A program made the translations under genes and the position numbers. From Bimuria novae-zelandiae CBS 107.79 (Eukaryota > Ascomycota > Dothideomycetes > Pleosporales > Didymosphaeriaceae): 64,000 nt of DNA. The DNA lies in contig ML976802.1 in assembly GCA_010015655.1 (NCBI GenBank), forward strand, positions 24,131-88,130, in the 5' to 3' direction. Shown one piece after another: positions 1 to 10,814 of the stretch. The notes below the pieces were generated by a model. The model searched no databases, was not told where the DNA came from, and worked only from the letters and a program-made list of their open reading frames with translations. The first letter of the stretch is position 1. Every line of letters starts with the position of its first letter.

Positions 1-477
1 GTGTTTAGCATAGATTGTAGGGGTTGAGCGGGTTGGGTGTGAAGAGTAACACTTTGAGGATTCGGGTGTACCGGAGAACGTGCAGAGATGAGGGTGTGCT
101 AAGGGGCACCAATGCAGTAGAAATTGACAATTTGACGAGGTTATGGTGCCGTGGTGTAGTGTGGCAGGACTCATATTAATAGAAACGGAAGGGTGGACCC
201 CATATGTAAGAAGCACAATTGGGCATCCAGTTGGTGCTCAAGGGTTTGCTCCAGCGTCCAGACATTAAGATCGACGTCCGAGTCGAATACGGCAATACCC
301 CATTCCTTTCAGCTGTGAAAGCAAAGTCGATGCCTGCGATTCTTACGTTAGCTCCGTTCAATTAGGAACGCCTACCAGAGGAAGCGCGTAACGCGAGTCA
401 CGCTCTCAAGGCTACAATAGTCGATTTTGGTAACTATCCGAATGGTAAGCGCCGTACAGATCGCACAGTCTTCGACC
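1..477. other. Sequence without a recognisable gene
   Basis: No open frame here shows a domain or intron structure I recognise. The composition is ordinary and not RIP-like. The 3' part may include the lost or unreadable N-terminus and promoter of the CorA-like pseudogene that follows. Confidence 0.4.
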
Positions 478-2497
478 TCCCTATATACTAGGGCTTCCGA
501 GCAACTGAATGACGGGTTGCCCATTCCCGGTTGTCTTACTTCGCCGTGGCCCGGCGATCCGACATAATTCCGTTGGATCAATCTCCTATCGAACAACACC
601 AGCTGGACCGATGCTTTGCTGACAAAAGCTTTCATCGAGGACGGCGTTTTCAGCTTTGACAAGCTCACCATTGTCGAACGAACACTTGAGATTCTGCAGC
701 GCGGCCAGCGATTCCAAACGCACTACATGCGACCGATATGCGAAATTTTATTAGAAGGCCTTCTTGCAGGTTCCAATGGTACTCTACACCTGTCTAGTGC
801 CGACGAAATTTTCAATGGGGCTGGCGGCATGTTTATGGCTATGCCTATCGTTCATTTCGAAAGCGACTTAAGTCAGCTAACCATAGAGCAGACCATCAAA
901 AAGGCCTTATCGATCAACAGTGAGTCTACTCGGATGATGCTGAGCACATCGCAAATTTATGAAATAAATCACAGCCAACGAGACCGTAGAGAATCTTCGG
1001 ATTTCGATGTCCGGTCTCTATTCTTCTATCGAAAATTAGACTATCAAAATGGCCGCGCGGAGCTTGTAGGTTCTTTTCCTCTCACCTTTTCGCCTTGCCC
1101 GTTGGAGTTTCGCAAGTCAATCCACGTTATTTGGAATACTGGCATGTGACTGTACGACCGTATCGTATGCTGACATTTCGCAACATAGGAAAACGGCAGC
1201 AAAGCCGACTGCATCTGGTTCCCAAAAAAACCTATCATTATACATGGTAAATATAGACCGGGAAACGGCGCGGACCCCGCTTACAATTGGTATAGGTTGG
1301 TCAACTTTAGGTCTGGATTCTCAGTGACGAATTGATCATCACGAGTATTCCTGCCCAGTGGGTTGCATCAGGAGACGGACATTGAAACACTCTTGAAGGA
1401 ATAGTGAACGAAATCAAAAACAAGAGTAAAGAAACAGGAGAGGTAAAGTCTGTAGTGGACCTGACGTCAATAATAACTGCACGCTGCGTATCGATGTTCG
1501 AAGCCCGGGTCATCAGAGAGATAGACTCTCCCTTCCTTGATAAGTTTGAGTCTGCCGTAAACCGTACCGATGATTAAATCAATGAACTCTTCCGGGAGTT
1601 CAACTTGCACTCTCGTCAGGCTTCGGATTGGCTCAAGCGGCGTGGCGGCAACAGGAGCAGCAGCCCCAATGAATCTGAAGATGAACGGGATGAAGAATAT
1701 AACGCCAACTCCGCCGAACCTGAATGTGTTGACCGTTTACTGGACATCAACCACGAGACTACACTTCTCGATCACAACGAGGGCCTGCGCGACGAGTTCA
1801 GATGCTTAAAGCCGTCCTTTCCAGCGAAGACGAAGCACTCGCCGACTTTGCGAGTAGATCTACCTTGGGGAAATCCCCGAAGGAGATCCTGCGAGAAACT
1901 TGCAGCCAGCAACGTCGGGTCATCCAAATACACCTGCGGGATATCAAACGTATGGAAGAACAGATAGATGCTGTGCATGCTTCGATCACTACCCTTCTAG
2001 ACCTGAAGCATCGCTACGAGAATGTCTTCGAAGCTCGTTTCGCGCGATATCAGGCTACGGGCACAGTGCATCATGGCCAAACGATCATGGTCTTTACGAT
2101 TGTTACAGTTGCCTTTCTACCACTTTCGTTCATCGGCACCTTATTCACCATCAACAACTCCGACTTCCCACAAGGCGACAGCGGGGAGCCGAGCATGACG
2201 CTTGCCTACGTCTCGAAGTGGATGGTTGGGATCGGCTTTGCCATATCTGTCCCGCTTGTAGCCCTCGCACTGAGTTATGAGAGCATGAAGAGGGTTCTCA
2301 TAGAGCGATGTAGGGTCCTCCTAGAAAAATGCCGCATTGGATGGCGACGCCCGACGCAAAACAGCAATGTTACCCTGCGTGGAAAACAGGGGGGGCAAAA
2401 AGATACACAAAAACAACGCCATGGCTTGCAGAATTTTCATCACTTAGGAGCAAGGTTATCGAAGCGAGAAAACTCACATTCCTTAGCGGATGTATGA
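478..2497 (+). pseudogene. CorA-like (Mg2+ transporter-type) membrane protein, broken
   Basis: Pieces of one protein lie in order on this strand. An N-terminal soluble part reads from about 478 through FRWINLLSNN and DALLTKAFIEDG to about 1149. A middle part (about 1380-1800) contains EIDSPFLDKFES and an acidic linker. The C-terminal part (1802-2497) has a helical stalk and two membrane segments, around MVFTIVTVAFLPLSFIGTLF and MVGIGFAISVPLVALALSY. This helical-stalk plus two-membrane-segment layout, with FTINNSDFP after the first segment, is typical of fungal CorA-like proteins. The bacterial GMN motif is absent, as is common in that fungal group. The reading is broken by TAA near 566 (CAA expected), TGA near 1384, TAA near 1573 (GAT GAT TAA ATC AAT) and a one-base shift near 1800. 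Two of the stops fit CpA to TpA change. The start is not defined, and an intron may lie near 1142-1190. Substrate unknown. Confidence 0.55.
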
Positions 2498-3776
2498 ACT
2501 TGCAAATGAGCTCTATGGGATGATATGTGCTCAGTGTTGAGGACAAGAGAGGGTCTCCCTCCACACTTTGTTGAACTGACCGTCTAAACTTGTCAGGACA
2601 TGTCCACTATGCATCGAAAGAGGCTAGCGAAGGCCTGGTAGCCCGGGTCCATGTCTCTTGCACTCCACATAGACGCGCTGCACGTCTGGGGCATGGAGGT
2701 CTCCCCTTACAGTCTCCAGGATAATCGCCCCATGAAGTGCAGTCCACTTTTGAGAAGCACAAACAGGTTAGTTCCCAGACAGAGTCAAATGGATACCGTA
2801 AGCATGCTAGAGTGCACGCTGATAATCTAGGGCTACCCTAGTGGCGGCAATCTGGAGGCCCTAGTGCGTTACTCCGCAACGAATCAACGCAATTTGCCTG
2901 CCTGGAAGATCGTCTGGCTCATGACGTTGCCCCTCAACAACCTCACGACTTTAACCTGATAGGGCATAGTGGCGGACTAGTATGAGGCTCTTGATCGTGC
3001 ATTCAATTGTCTCACACCGGAGAAGGACCGAATTCTGCCAAAGTGCCCGTCACCTGCATGAAAACGATGAGGCTCTCGTGGTCGAGGCCAACTGGCGTTG
3101 CGTGGAAGCATGCTAGAAGCACGCTAGAAGGAGTTGTTGAATTTGCAAGGCTAGCTTGCCTAGAACTAGTGTACTATTCCATGCATATGCAATATGATCT
3201 CTTAGGGCAGTTCTCGCCAGCAGATGATAACGAGCTCAAAGAGTATACGAGAGGACTACAAGAGAGAGTTCATGGAGGTGTCATGGTCGCGTTCAAAAAG
3301 CCACTCCGTAGTGTGGCTCGAAGATCGTGACGATCAAATGATGCGCGCCATGCACACATATGGGGAGCCATATGGAAAGCATGGAGTGAACGCCCTCCAT
3401 TACGTATAGTTGGGGAAAAACTAGTGTGGTCGCAGCTCAGGCGGGGTGCGGGGAGACTTTCGGGCTGTACGAGACTATCTATGTGCCAAGGAACCACTCA
3501 CGCTCTATCGCTACTGCAGTAGTTCCGAGCTAATGCATCGTTGGACCATCTGGATTCTGTACCAGTATGGCAAACTACGATGATGGGTGCGCCGCAAGGC
3601 TTGCGAGACCCCTTCTACAGAGCGCTCAGGGAGTATAAAGATATCGCATCTGTCCATCACTGCAAAACATCATCAGTGGCCATCCCAATCACTCACCTTC
3701 GACACTACCACCGGAGACTCTTTCTTGAGCGGCTAAAGCACTTGATCGATTCTTAAAGAAACCAGATACAACAACA
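2498..3776 (+). other. Intergenic region; promoter side of the FHS transporter gene
   Basis: I find no convincing gene in about 1.28 kb of ordinary composition. Open frames at 3007-3330 and 3541-3756 have no recognisable domain. The last 250 bases should hold the promoter and 5' leader of the transporter gene starting at 3777, including a TATA-like sequence at 3634-3640. Confidence 0.45.
3634..3640 (+). promoter_or_regulatory. Possible TATA box of the FHS transporter gene
   Basis: TATAAAG lies 137 bases before the ATG at 3777. That distance suits a fungal gene with a leader of roughly 100 bases. The assignment rests on position and motif only. Confidence 0.35.
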
Positions 3777-5452
3777 ATGGCTGGCGGCGGCATACCAACC
3801 GACTCTCCTGGCATCTCAGGAGGATACCTCAGTGGGAAGAAACTCATCTACCCGCTGAGCTTGGTCATCTCTCTCTTCTTTCTCTGGGGATTTTCATACG
3901 GTCTTCTCGATGTTCTCAACAAGCACTTCCAAACAGTCCTCGGCGTCACCCGTCTCGAATCCACTGGTCTTCAAGTTATGTACTTTGGCGGTGGTTATCT
4001 CTGCTTTTCTCCCATCGCCGCTGAGGTCCTCAAGCGAAAAGGCTACAAGGTTACCATCCTCATGGGGCTTACCTTGTACTCTCTCGGAGCCATCTTCTTC
4101 TGGCCGGTCGCACATTTCTCGACACCAACGAACGAAAAGGCTGCCTTTGGCGGATTCCTGGCCTGCACCTTTGTTATCGCTTGCGGTCTAGCTACCTTGG
4201 AAACCTCCGCCAACTCTTACGCTGTGGTCATTGGCCATCCCGCTACCGCTTCTGCTCGTCTTCAGTTTTGTCAGAGCTGGAATGGTGTCGCATCCTTTAC
4301 TGGCCCTCTGATCGCATCGAAGGCCTTTTTCTCCGGCGAGAATGCCAACTCCCTCACGGTAAGCGATTGCCTCCTTCGGCGAATACGTGTCAATGTTCTA
4401 ATACGAGACCACAGAATGTCCAATATGTCTACCTCGCTGTAGCGTGCGCTGGTGTTGCGGTCGGCGTTCTATTCTTTTTCTCAAAGTTGCCAGAGGTTCA
4501 AGAAGCCGCTGTACGCTCCGCATCCATCGTCGCGGCAGACTCCGAGGAGCTCGGTCTCCCCATGGATCAATATGGACACATCATCGAACAGAAGCCCTTG
4601 TGGAAGGAGTACAACATGATGTTCGGCTTTGTCGCTCAGTTCTGCTACGTCGGTGCGCAGGTCACCATCGCAACCTTCTTCATCAACTACTCCACGGAAG
4701 CTGCTTCTTACACTTCGGAAGAAGGCGCCCGCCTGCTCTCCTATGGCCTCATCGTCTTCACCGTCGGCCGCTTCATCGCTGCTGGAATGGCTTACGTCCT
4801 GGAGTCCAATTTCATCCTCATGATCTACGCTGCTGCTAGCATTGCCCTCAGCGCCTATGTTTCAACCGCACACGGCACTGGCGGAGTGGCATGCATCATC
4901 GTCATCTTCTTCTTCATGGCGCCGATGTACCCATCCATCTTCACTATCGGTACTGCGAACCTCGGCAGGAACACCCGTCGCGGTGCTGGTATCCTCGTCA
5001 TGGGTGTCTCAGGAGGAGCAGTCTTCCCTCCGATCCAGGGAGCAATTGCCGACTCTGCTACCACGCGCATCTCCTACCTTGTACCCATGGTTGGCTTCAT
5101 TGTCGTCTTGGTATACTGCTCGGCTCACTGGTACCGCCACGGAATGCACATCCTCCGCGTCAAGGGCGAGAATGTCGTCGCTACTGCGCTGGAAGGCGGT
5201 GCCGTCGGCGGCGCTGTTCAGACCGTTCACTACGACGAGAAGCGTCTGTCTATCGTCGACATGGAGCAGGTCCGCCGCTCGAGCCTTGGTGGTGCCCCGG
5301 TCAATGCTATCACTGGTGGCTACCGCGTTGAGGCCGACCACGCGGCTGGCTTGGACCGTCGCAACAGTATCACCGGTCGCGTCAATGCTGTTTTTGGAGG
5401 GTATGACTTGAAGGGTGAGCGTGAGGAGAGGCTCGAGAACACCAAGAAGTAG
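3777..5452 (+). CDS. FHS-family (L-fucose permease-like) MFS sugar/H+ symporter
   Basis: Two exons, 3777-4358 and 4415-5452, are joined across a 56-base phase-0 intron (GTAAGC donor, CCACAG acceptor). They give 539 residues with no defects. The N-terminus (GKKLIYPLSLVISLFFLWGF, then a segment reading GLLDVLNKHFQ) is the signature start of the fucose/glucose-galactose permease group of the major facilitator superfamily, with about 12 membrane helices. Members import hexoses or deoxyhexoses with protons across the plasma membrane, but the substrate cannot be told from the sequence. The hydrophilic C-terminal tail (about residues 465-539) has two similar glycine-rich stretches, NAITGGYRVEADH and NAVFGGYDLKGE. 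It carries no RIP-type damage, unlike its neighbours on either side. The ATG at 3777 is followed by a short polar leader (MAGGGIPTDSPG) as usual for the family. Confidence 0.85.
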
Positions 5453-6673
5453 GCTTGCACTTTGACGATGTTGAGTTAGTAAAGAAGGCACAGGCGGATT
5501 GGCGGTGATTGTGTGCTTCACTTACTTTTTCTGGATACCTCTGAAGTAGTGTTTGGTGTATTTTCTTCTTTGAGCATATTAGATTGCTGGTACAAACCCC
5601 TTCTTGTAAATACCTTTCTCTCGTTTCGAATCGAGCCATATTCACCTTTGAACAATCTTCTGTATCTCTGGTGAAATTGTACGTGCGCTTAAATGTGTTA
5701 GCATCGCTCCACTCCGGCTTTCGAGTTGGCTCAGTCGCGTTGTGACTCTACAATGGCCGTAGCTTTACGAACCAACTTAGATCACTCCTATGGCAACTTC
5801 AGCTTGCAAAGACAAAGTCCCATTTTTGAAACATGATATTCTTCTCACGGAATCCAAGTGGTGGTAGAAGTCTAAGACTTGTCTTGTCTAAAAAAAATCC
5901 CCGAATCAATGACTTGCACGATAAAATGCCAAGAGCGGCGTGGGAATATGGGCTAAATGATGTTGCCCCGGAAATGTGGTATCGACGAACTGGGACATTC
6001 GAATGTTGCACCTAAGTGGACGAATTTGGACGAGCAAATCTATTAAAAGATGTACTCTAATAATCGTTCTGCATAGCACGCGCGTATCAATGACTAGAGG
6101 AGGGGTCCAAAGAGACGACTCGGGGCATAACAGCTAGTGAGCGTGGAAATGCGGCAAGTATGCCTTCTTCGCGGCGCACTGACTGCTACGATCACCATAT
6201 TCTAGACATGGACTCATATCACATGGGCATCTTCCACCCCGAAGGCTACCGTCTAAACATATGTAATGAAACAGAATGAAGATTAAGCGTACAGTAGCTC
6301 TTTTTCGGCGGCACATCCCAGGCATCGCCACTCCGATGAAATATTGACAATGAAGCGTTATAATATAATATATTAGTACTACCTTGACTGCATTGTTCAA
6401 CCTTCGAGGCCGTGTGTGCATGAAGATAAGAGAAAACTCATCGTTTGCAAAAGTGTCTATCTTTATCACTGACGTACCGACCGAGATCTACGAGCATGAG
6501 AGGCAGACGTCATCGAACCGTTTTAAGCTACGTGGACATACATGACACAAATTCTCAGCAAGAGTAACGGGTGTCGTTGATAATAATAACTTCATGTGAA
6601 ACGACGTAGGGAAATTTGCAAATAAATGCAATCCAAACATTCAAGTGTTGGGCATTATCGCTGCCGATCGTTT
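5453..6673. other. Intergenic region between convergent genes
   Basis: The FHS transporter and the Zn2Cys6 regulator converge on this 1.2 kb, so it should hold both 3' ends. A 111-codon frame at 6134-6469 on the minus strand has no recognisable features and is probably chance. Composition is ordinary to AT-rich, without clear repeats. Confidence 0.4.
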
Positions 6674-9045
6674 TCACCGTTCTAACTCAGCATCATTCAC
6701 CCCTGGTGTTCCCCTCATTAGCGCATCGAAAAACGCCGTGTCCACACCTTGCAGTGCCCAGTCGTCTATCCCGACCGCGATGGAAGGAAGTTCCGCGTTC
6801 GTATGCAAATTAAAGTCTTGGTACGAGTTGGGGCATTGCATCATGGGCTGTCCATCGTGCCCAGATCGCTGTGCATTTGCACTCGAAAATGTCGCGCCTT
6901 GGGGCATTCTATCCACCTGGCCAACGCGTTGCTGTACATTCGCTTGCGAGTGAATTGGTAGTGCTGCGAACGAACTGTCTAATGCAGGGCATGGTCTGTT
7001 TGTCTGCGGCGTGAGCATGTAGGAACTCCGATACTGCCTGACTGTCGCAACCTCGAATGACGGCACTCGCCAGATGGGACCCTGGCGAGCAATTTTGATG
7101 ATGCCGAGGTACGGGATATGCAAGCGAACTTCTTCATCCCCAGTGTTCATCTCTCTTTGCTCATCATCATCATCCTCTCCTACACTTGTGGCGGTATAGG
7201 TGCTTCCTTCAGCTGCATCTGCCTCGACTTCGAGCAATCGTCGGATCAGCGTGGCGCTCTGTTCCGTTGTCACGTCGCGGTTCATGCTACTGATCACGTC
7301 CATTCTCTCCAGAGCCTGGTCCAACATCGCGAGGTCGCTCAAGCGTTGGTGAGCTAGGAAGTTGGTGGTTTCCTGATGATGGTGAGCATCGAGGTGTGCC
7401 AGCAAGAGCGTCATTGCCGCCAAGAGAGCAAAGAAGTCTACGGGTCGGGAGCAAGACGACATGGGGTTGAAAATTCGGTGGGCAATGAATCGCATCATGA
7501 TTTCTCGGCTCGCATTTACACAAGTGATCTGAGAATAGCCCTGGTCGGTATTTTCCTTGATTCCATGCATCATGTATGGTAGGTGAGCTTGAATCAAGAG
7601 TCCATAGTAGTAGACTTGAGCTCCAAGGCGTACTGTCTCTAGAAGATATTTCGGGGATCCTGGGGTGACTCCGAGGAAACTCACGGGTCGCCAAAAGCTT
7701 GCTGGCATGCTTCTGGATACTCGCAATAGCTCCGCGTCAAGGGCTTGTGTTGTTGCAATTTCGGTCGTGTCAAACACATTCTCGTTGCGTTCCAAGATGC
7801 GAGAGGCGATGACTGTGAGCTGTCGCTCAAACTTACCCAAGGGCGGCTCATACTGAGAAACCGACGGTGCGCCCATGCTCTTATCTACAGTACCCTGAGG
7901 AAAGCCAAGCAGCAAGCTGAGATAGCGGTCCATATAAACGATACGAAACCACATGAATCCCGGATCAGCCACAGAGTTCGGGTCAATTCTTTTCAGAGGC
8001 GGTATAGGAGAGCGATGCAGGCCCATCATCTGAGCGACCGTCATTGCTCTGCGATAAACGGCCCAAGCTTGTCGAAGATTGCCGCTGTTGGTTTTGAATA
8101 CAGCCTCCAGAATGATACATACAAGACACTCAATGGTGCCATGCATTTCTTCTTTGGTCGTGACCCATGTCGTAGCAGCCGTAACCAAGCGGCCCATGAG
8201 TACGTTTGTAGGCTCAGAAAGGCCCGGCACGTCTTCGCCACATGGACTCTGTAGAGTGATGGCAAATATGAGCATCAGTCTGGCCAAATTTACCGGATGA
8301 ATATTGTGGCCGGACGGTCTAGCGAGATGGTACGGTGCCGCGAGCATCTCCTGCGTCAGATTGCTATGCGGCTGGGTATAGACAAGATATGTGTAGAGTG
8401 CCGACTTGGAGCTCGCATCGAGCAAAATGTTCGCATCGTTCTCCCGTGGAAAAGCAGCAAATAAATGGTGCAGAGCTCTGGTTTCCAAATCGCCATAGTT
8501 CGATGCACCCTGGGAGTCTGGCGTGAAATGAGTCGAAATAGAGGTAGACTCGCCGACACTCTACGCAGCATTTCGTGTAAGCCTTCTTCTCATTGTGGTT
8601 GATTCTCCACACTTACCTCAATTGACGCCTGGGGAGTTGGACTTGATCGGTCCGTGGAGTCGTTTGATTGGACGACTTTAGTGTTCAAATGAGGGGGCTA
8701 CACGTCTCGCTGAGGCTCGCCTTGAAATCGGCGCGTCGCGCCAACGCGGTCGCCAGCGAGAAGGTCTCGCATGACATCCTCCACTCTTGCGATGCGCGCA
8801 CTGAGATGCCTGTTTCCAACGGTGGCGGGCGCCAAATCTTCTGGCAAGTCTTGATTGACACAGGGTGTACGTCGGCGCTCGCAGCTAATGCAGGTTTCGG
8901 CCTGGGGCGATGCGAATATGCACCGAATCTTCCGCCGTTTACACTCCCAGCAGGACCGTGTCTCTTTGCGAATCTTCTTGCGCATGCTCGGGACTGATTG
9001 ATTGGATGGCGTGGGAACCGCCTCTTCATCCGCGGTACCGTCCAT
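6674..9045 (-). pseudogene. Zn2Cys6 fungal transcription factor with one nonsense codon
   Basis: The gene reads from ATG at 9045 down to 6674 in two exons (9045-8617 and 8560-6674) around a 56-base intron (GTAAGT...GCGTAG). This gives about 771 residues. Residues 30-60 form the Zn2Cys6 binuclear cluster CWECKRRKIRCIF...CISCERRRTPC, after a basic stretch (MRKKIRKETR). A fungal-specific transcription factor domain follows (for example GNLRQAWAVYRRAMTVAQMM, then DRYLSLLLGFPQG). The C-terminus DDWALQGVDTAFFDALMRG is typical of this regulator type. One TAG at 8698-8700 interrupts exon 1 between QRDV and PPHLNTKVV. The frame is open on both sides and no usable splice pair removes the stop. CAG to TAG is a CpA to TpA change, as RIP makes. 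If real, only about 115 residues with the DNA-binding cluster would be made. It is divergent from the transporter gene at 9495, so it was probably its regulator. Confidence 0.8.
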
Positions 9046-9107
9046 TACCTAGACTAATTTCCTCAGAGGAATGTGCAACGCCATTGTACTCGTGCCAGTG
9101 GTCTGAT

Positions 9108-9116
9108 CCGACGCGG
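9108..9116. promoter_or_regulatory. CCG-N3-CGG everted repeat, candidate Zn2Cys6 site
   Basis: CCGACGCGG lies 63 bases upstream of the regulator's start codon. Zn2Cys6 dimers bind paired CGG triplets in direct, inverted or everted order with fixed spacing. The same CCG-N3-CGG arrangement occurs twice more in this shared promoter. Confidence 0.35.
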
Positions 9117-9201
9117 CGGATAGATCGTTGAAGAGTGGGGAGACGGGCGAGGACAGGACCAGAGGCTGGTGGTGCAGGCCATTTGTGAATTGGTAAGCCT
9201 T

Positions 9202-9299
9202 TTCCGCCGCGACGGGCGAAACATTCACACTAGCCGCATCCGGCGCCCGACTTTGATTGGCCAGCTCTCGACCATGCGGCCTTCCGCCGCGACGGGCGA
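9202..9299. promoter_or_regulatory. Two identical 18-bp elements with CCG-N3-CGG cores in a divergent promoter
   Basis: TTCCGCCGCGACGGGCGA occurs at 9202-9219 and again at 9282-9299, identical and 80 bases apart. Each holds CCGCGACGG (9207-9215 and 9287-9295), an everted CGG pair with 3-base spacing. The region separates the Zn2Cys6 regulator (start 9045, leftward) from the MFS transporter (start 9495, rightward). The arrangement suggests binding by the neighbouring regulator. That is inference from motif type and position. Confidence 0.45.
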
Positions 9300-9494
9300 C
9301 GCTGCCTGCAACTGCCCGTCATCGCTGCACATATCTGGCCATCTCTCTTTTCCAGGCGACAAGACTGCTGCGCTCTCCCGTTCTCACACTACCCTACTTA
9401 AGTCACCGGCTTGGCTGCTTATCTGACAATTATTCTCCGGCCTTCCCGCTTTGAGTTCTCCCCAAGCAAGTCATTGAAGACGCGCAACAAAGCC

Positions 9495-10814
9495 ATGGAT
9501 CCCGAAAAGAACGGCAACAACCATCCTACTTTCAACGGAGTCGACGCTGAGAAGTCGTCCGGTCTCGACACGGAACCCAAACCGGCCGCTCCCCCAGCTG
9601 CACCCTCACCTCCTCCCAATGGCGGACTCGTCGCATGACTCCAAGTCGCGGCGGGCTTCGTGCTCTTCTTCAACACCTGGGGTCTACTCAACGCATTTGC
9701 CGTCTTCCAAACGTACTACGAGTCTGGCAGGCTCTTTGAAGCCTCCTCCTCCGACATATCCTGGATCGGCTCCATCCAATGCTTTCTGCTCCAGATCACC
9801 GGGCTCATCGCCGGACCCATCTACGACAGAGGCTACTTGCGCCTGCTCCTCCTCACCGGAAGCTTCATGGTGGTCTTCGGTCACATGATGCTCTCTCTGT
9901 GCACAGAGTACTGGCAGGTGTTGCTCTGTCAAGCATTCTGTGTTGGAATCGGATCTGGCCTTCTGTTTACGCCCACAGTGTCGCTTCTTCCCACGTATTT
10001 CAGCACTCACATGGGCCTTGCCGTTGGCATCGCATCGTCCGGCTCCTCCCTCGGCGGCGTCATCTACCCCATCGTCCTCTACCGGCTCCTTGACCAAGTT
10101 GGCTTCCCGTGGGCGGTTCGCAGCATGGCCTTTATCGCCCTCGCGACCTTTATCCTCCCGCTGGCCGTGATGCGCGTCCGCGTCCGCGCGCCGAAGCCGC
10201 GAGCCGTGGTGGACTGGGCTGCATTCCGCGACGCCCCCTTCATGACCTTTACGCTGAGCGTGCTCATCGTCTTCATCGGCAATGCCGTCCTCATCTTCTA
10301 CATTTCCTTCTACCCGCAAAACAAAGGCTTCACCAACGAATCGATGGCCTTCTACATGGCGGCCATCTTCAACGCCGGGTCCGTCCTGGGCCGTATCGCA
10401 CCCAACGCGCTGTCCGACCATATCGGCGTGTTCAACACCATGGCGCCCGTTACGCTCTTCCTAGGCATCACCGTCCTCTGCATGGCCGCGGTGAAGAACG
10501 AAGCAGGCATGATCGTTGAAGCCATCGTGACAGGCTTCTTCAGCGGCGTCATCGTCGCCCTGCCCCCTGTCTGCTTCCGCATGCTCACCGAGAACAAGTC
10601 TATGATCGGTACGCGCATGGGCCAGGGCTTTGCCATTGCCGGACTCGGCCTGCTGATCGGCGGCCCAAGTGCTGGTGCTATTCTCGGCAAGACAGAGCCG
10701 CTGGAATGGACCGGTTTGTGGGTCTATGGCGGCGTAGCGGGAATCGTATCTGGCCTGATTGTCATTGTGGTTCGGATCATGAAGGCTGGTGTGGCGCTGA
10801 ACGTGAAGGCTTGA
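9495..10814 (+). pseudogene. Monocarboxylate-transporter-like MFS permease with one nonsense codon
   Basis: The frame from ATG 9495 to 10814 encodes about 439 residues in one exon, interrupted by a single TGA at 9636-9638. Before it comes a polar N-terminus ending NGGLVA. After it comes LQVAAGFVLFFNTWGLLNAF and then FQTYYES, followed by roughly 12 membrane helices. Fungal MCH-type transporters read D/N-GGL-x-A-W-LQV at this point, so the TGA replaces a tryptophan. TGG to TGA is a CpA to TpA change on the other strand, the RIP pattern. The internal GTP at VSLLPTYFSTHMGLAVGIA and GRIAPNALSDHIG match the usual MCT-like loop regions. Family members move monocarboxylates, riboflavin or similar small acids across the plasma membrane; the substrate is unknown. 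Re-initiation downstream would lose most of the first conserved motif. It is probably regulated by the divergent Zn2Cys6 gene. Confidence 0.8.

Noticed and set aside
3007..3330. 107-codon plus-strand frame before the FHS transporter
   Set aside because: No recognisable domain and no splice context; it may be an old remnant.
6134..6469. 111-codon minus-strand frame in the 3' region between convergent genes
   Set aside because: No recognisable motifs, and the position suggests untranslated 3' sequence.
8698..8700. TAG in the regulator considered as part of a missed intron
   Set aside because: GTGTAG could be a donor, but the first AG after it is about 30 bases on, too short. The frame after the stop continues to a clear intron at 8616.
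9684..10421. 245-codon minus-strand frame opposite the MFS transporter
   Set aside because: A shadow of the transporter: hydrophobic codons on one strand give charged residues on the other.
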